Assembly (NCBI GenBank): GCA_016936175.1
Contig: JAFGPN010000014.1
Span: forward strand, 1-33,968
DNA: 33,968 nt
DNA from: Patescibacteria group bacterium
GTDB taxonomy: Bacteria > Patescibacteriota > Kazan-3B-28 > UBA10110
Direction: 5' to 3'
Below, one piece after another: positions 33,086-33,968 of the stretch. The position numbers were made by a program, and so were the translations under genes. Positions within the stretch are counted from its first letter, which is position 1, and the number at the start of each line of letters is the position of its first letter. The notes beneath the pieces are model-generated. The model had not been told where the DNA came from, did not search any database, and saw nothing but the letters and a program-made list of their open reading frames with translations.

Positions 33086-33268
33086 ATGGCTCAAAAAGGT
33101 AAGATTCAAAAAAAGATTAAACGTCCGCTGATCAAGCTGCTCTGCACGGAATGCAAACAGACGTATTATCATACTCGAAAAAATCCAACCAACACCCCGG
33201 ACCGGATTAATCGATTAAAGTTCTGCAAAATCTGCCGCAAACGCACTCCCCACAAAGAAACCAAATAA
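33086..33268 (+). CDS. rpmG: 50S ribosomal protein L33 (zinc form)
   Basis: A 60-residue bL33. The zinc cysteines C20, C23, C47 and C50 are present in LLCTECKQTYYHTRKNP and LKFCKICRKRTPHKETK, the latter being the family's usual end. About ten extra basic residues lie at the front. The start ATG 33086 lies in the second of two identical 23-base copies; only this copy reads into L33. In many bacteria rpmG, tRNA-Trp, secE and nusG adjoin; here all four are present in changed order. Confidence 0.96.
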   Translation: MAQKGKIQKKIKRPLIKLLCTECKQTYYHTRKNPTNTPDRINRLKFCKICRKRTPHKETK

Positions 33269-33273
33269 GATTA

Positions 33274-33427
33274 GCGGGTCAGTGAATTAGCAGGTCAGCG
33301 GGTCAGTTCTGTAGCTGTCATCCTGAACCCTCTCTTGTGTCATTGCGAGTACGTTCGCTACGCTCAGTATAAACTCCGCGCGGCAATCTCCCCCTGCTGT
33401 CATCCTGAACTCGTTTCAGGATTTTAA
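33274..33427. repeat. stack of short dispersed repeats after rpmG
   Basis: First come three near-identical units GC(G/A)GGTCAG (33274-33306). Then GTCATCCTGAAC (about 33317-33328), GTCATTGCGAG (33339-33349) with its partner CGGCAATCTC (33381-33390), and GTCATCCTGAACTCG (about 33399-33413) with the hairpin ATCCTGAA/TTCAGGAT. They look like repeats placed next to or inside one another. The stretch contains no convincing gene. Confidence 0.5.
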
Positions 33428-33442
33428 CCCATTATTCTTTTC

Positions 33443-33620
33443 GCTACCACTTTGCTCGTCCAAAGTGGTAGCACCGAAAGGACGGCCAGGGCCTAAGGCC
33501 CCCCTTCGGGGTCGTCGGGGCTATTCAATGGCTAAATCCGTGGGCGCTCTCGCTGAACTCGTCGTCCGTCAGCTGACGGACTCCTCAGACAACAGCTCCG
33601 CCCAACCCGGATTTAGCTCA
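33443..33620. repeat. cluster of strong hairpins, repeat or structured RNA
   Basis: A perfect 12-bp hairpin GCTACCACTTTG (33443-33454)/CAAAGTGGTAGC (33461-33472) is followed by a GC-rich stretch with CCCC-TTCG-GGG. A long stem follows: GCTAAATCCG (33531-33540)/CGGATTTAGC (33608-33617), extended by TGGGCG (33541-33546)/CGCCCA (33599-33604), enclosing the perfect 18-bp palindrome GTCCGTCAGCTGACGGAC (33564-33581). A 65-codon TTG-initiated frame covers it, but its product is of low complexity and unlike a protein family, so I do not call it. It does not match the conserved cores of RNase P RNA, tmRNA or SRP RNA. Confidence 0.55.
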
Positions 33621-33653
33621 TTTCAGTACGCTCCTCCTCCGATGGCGATAAAA

Positions 33654-33690
33654 CCACGGTAAAACCCCGCTCCCGTAGCGGGGTTTGTGG
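33654..33690. terminator. hairpin terminator, probably bidirectional
   Basis: AAACCCCGCT (33662-33671) and AGCGGGGTTT (33677-33686) form a perfect 10-bp stem with loop CCCGT. Outer CCAC (33654-33657) and GTGG (33687-33690) extend it. A-tracts on one side and T's on the other suit termination from either direction. It would insulate tRNA-Trp from the rpmG side. Confidence 0.6.
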
Positions 33691-33696
33691 TAAAAT
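33691..33696 (+). promoter_or_regulatory. possible -10 of tRNA-Trp promoter
   Basis: TAAAAT, five of six matches to consensus, lies 20 bases before the mature tRNA 5' end. The -35 would fall in the preceding hairpin and is poor. Confidence 0.3.
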
Positions 33697-33711
33697 ACAC
33701 CTGTACTTACC

Positions 33712-33968
33712 CTATAGGCCTGTGGTGAAGTGGTATCTCGTCGGTCTCCAAAACCGAAGTCGGGGGTTCGATTCCCTCCAGGCCTGCCAGTCAGAAATAA
33801 TACCGGCTAATGCTGGTGTTTTTTCTTTATCAGAGCCAACTTTATCGAGTTCTAACCGAAGATATTGTTTCTCAAGTTTTGGATAACCGTTTTTGATTGG
33901 TTTAAGCCAAGGATGAGCTTCCAGAGTGAGTATTCCGTCTTTAAGCTGAAAGTTCTGACCGATCGAAG
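33712..33968 (-). CDS. C-terminal part of a minus-strand protein, possibly a site-specific recombinase (partial)
   Basis: Reading the minus strand from the window's right edge, a frame of 84 residues stays open until TAG (complement of 33712-33714). The first 60 residues look like real protein: FQLKDGILTLEAHPWLKPI and YPKLEKQYLRLELDK. The last 23 or so (WRESNPRLRFWRPTRYHF) are simply the antisense of tRNA-Trp. Protein ends of this kind, running into a tRNA, are typical of recombinases of elements integrated at tRNA genes. The serine-recombinase guess rests on general resemblance only; the catalytic domain would be outside the window. Confidence 0.4.
   Translation of the reverse strand, partial: SIGQNFQLKDGILTLEAHPWLKPIKNGYPKLEKQYLRLELDKVGSDKEKTPALAGIISDWQAWRESNPRLRFWRPTRYHFTTGL
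33716..33789 (+). tRNA. trnW: tRNA-Trp (anticodon CCA)
   Basis: Acceptor AGGCCTG pairs fully with CAGGCCT; G is the discriminator base and CCA is encoded. The anticodon arm is TCGGT-CTCCAAA-ACCGA with CCA at 34-36. The T-arm is GGGGG-TTCGATT-CCCTC with one G-U pair. The D-stem has a U11-U24 mismatch. It reads tryptophan UGG codons. It is followed by an intrinsic terminator and is covered in antisense by the tail of a minus-strand frame. Confidence 0.93.
33799..33824 (+). terminator. intrinsic terminator of tRNA-Trp
   Basis: AATACCGGC (33799-33807) pairs with GCTGGTGTT (33812-33820), nine base pairs including two G-U, with loop TAAT, running into six T (33819-33824). It is ten bases after the CCA end. 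The clear T-run contrasts with the hairpin after tuf. Confidence 0.75.

Noticed and set aside
33465-33662. 65-codon plus-strand frame before tRNA-Trp
   Set aside because: It starts at TTG inside a hairpin, covers a long palindrome and has low-complexity content. Explained better by structured or repeated DNA.
33443-33690. RNase P RNA, tmRNA or SRP RNA in the gap before tRNA-Trp
   Set aside because: The conserved cores of these RNAs, including the tmRNA T-arm and tag frame and the SRP GGAAGCAGC-type loop, were not found.
1-33968. CRISPR array, transposase or phage defence genes
   Set aside because: No regularly spaced direct repeats with unique spacers and no such protein families. The repeats present are palindromic and irregularly placed.
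1-33968. Recoding of TGA as glycine, as in some CPR lineages
   Set aside because: TGA is the natural stop of htpX, rplN, secY, adk and map at normal family lengths, and no core gene contains an internal TGA.

Overview
The window is the core transcription and translation gene block of a bacterium, about 34 kb. Nearly every gene is on the plus strand with gaps of 0 to 15 bases or short overlaps. TGA ends htpX, rplN, secY, adk and map, so the genetic code is standard. The best guess for the source is a Candidate Phyla Radiation (Patescibacteria) genome. The reasons are the absence of rpmD (L30) between rpsE and rplO, the scarcity of Shine-Dalgarno sequences, the short intergenic spaces, the lemA-htpX pair, and intergenic repeats that mostly fold as palindromes. 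This is an inference from gene content; no phylogeny was run.

Layout. 1-1515: a MazG-like pyrophosphohydrolase, a membrane-anchored LysM protein and a DUF218/YdcF-like membrane protein. 1521-4009: lemA, htpX and a lipoprotein made of two similar domains. 4071-11445: promoter and leader, then rpoB and rpoC. 11450-15969: the str genes rpsL, rpsG, fusA, tuf. 16042-27693: the S10 and spc clusters (rpsJ, rplC, rplD, rplW, rplB, rpsS, rplV, rpsC, rplP, rpmC, rpsQ, rplN, rplX, rplE, rpsZ, rpsH, rplF, rplR, rpsE, rplO, secY, adk, map). 27734-31860: infA, rpmJ (37 aa), rpsM, rpsK, rpsD, rpoA, rplQ, rplM, rpsI. 31949-33268: secE, nusG, rpmG. 33269-33715: no protein gene that I believe, only stacked repeats and hairpins. 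33716-33789: tRNA-Trp. On the minus strand, the 3' end of an ORF that continues past the window reads back through the tRNA.

Together the genes supply RNA polymerase (alpha, beta, beta'), its elongation factor NusG, most small and large subunit proteins assembled early, initiation factor IF1, elongation factors G and Tu, the SecYE translocon, adenylate kinase and methionine aminopeptidase. rplK, rplA, rplJ and rplL, which normally sit between nusG and rpoB, are not here.

The coding content is conventional. The less ordinary material lies between the genes. There are three elements with CCCC(G/A)TTAGAA-type inverted ends, at the htpX/lipoprotein, rpoC/rpsL and rpsZ/rpsH junctions. An insertion with a 23-bp direct repeat duplicates the start of rpmG. 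A block of hairpins precedes tRNA-Trp, and an ORF overlaps that tRNA in antisense. I found no CRISPR array, transposase or defence system.
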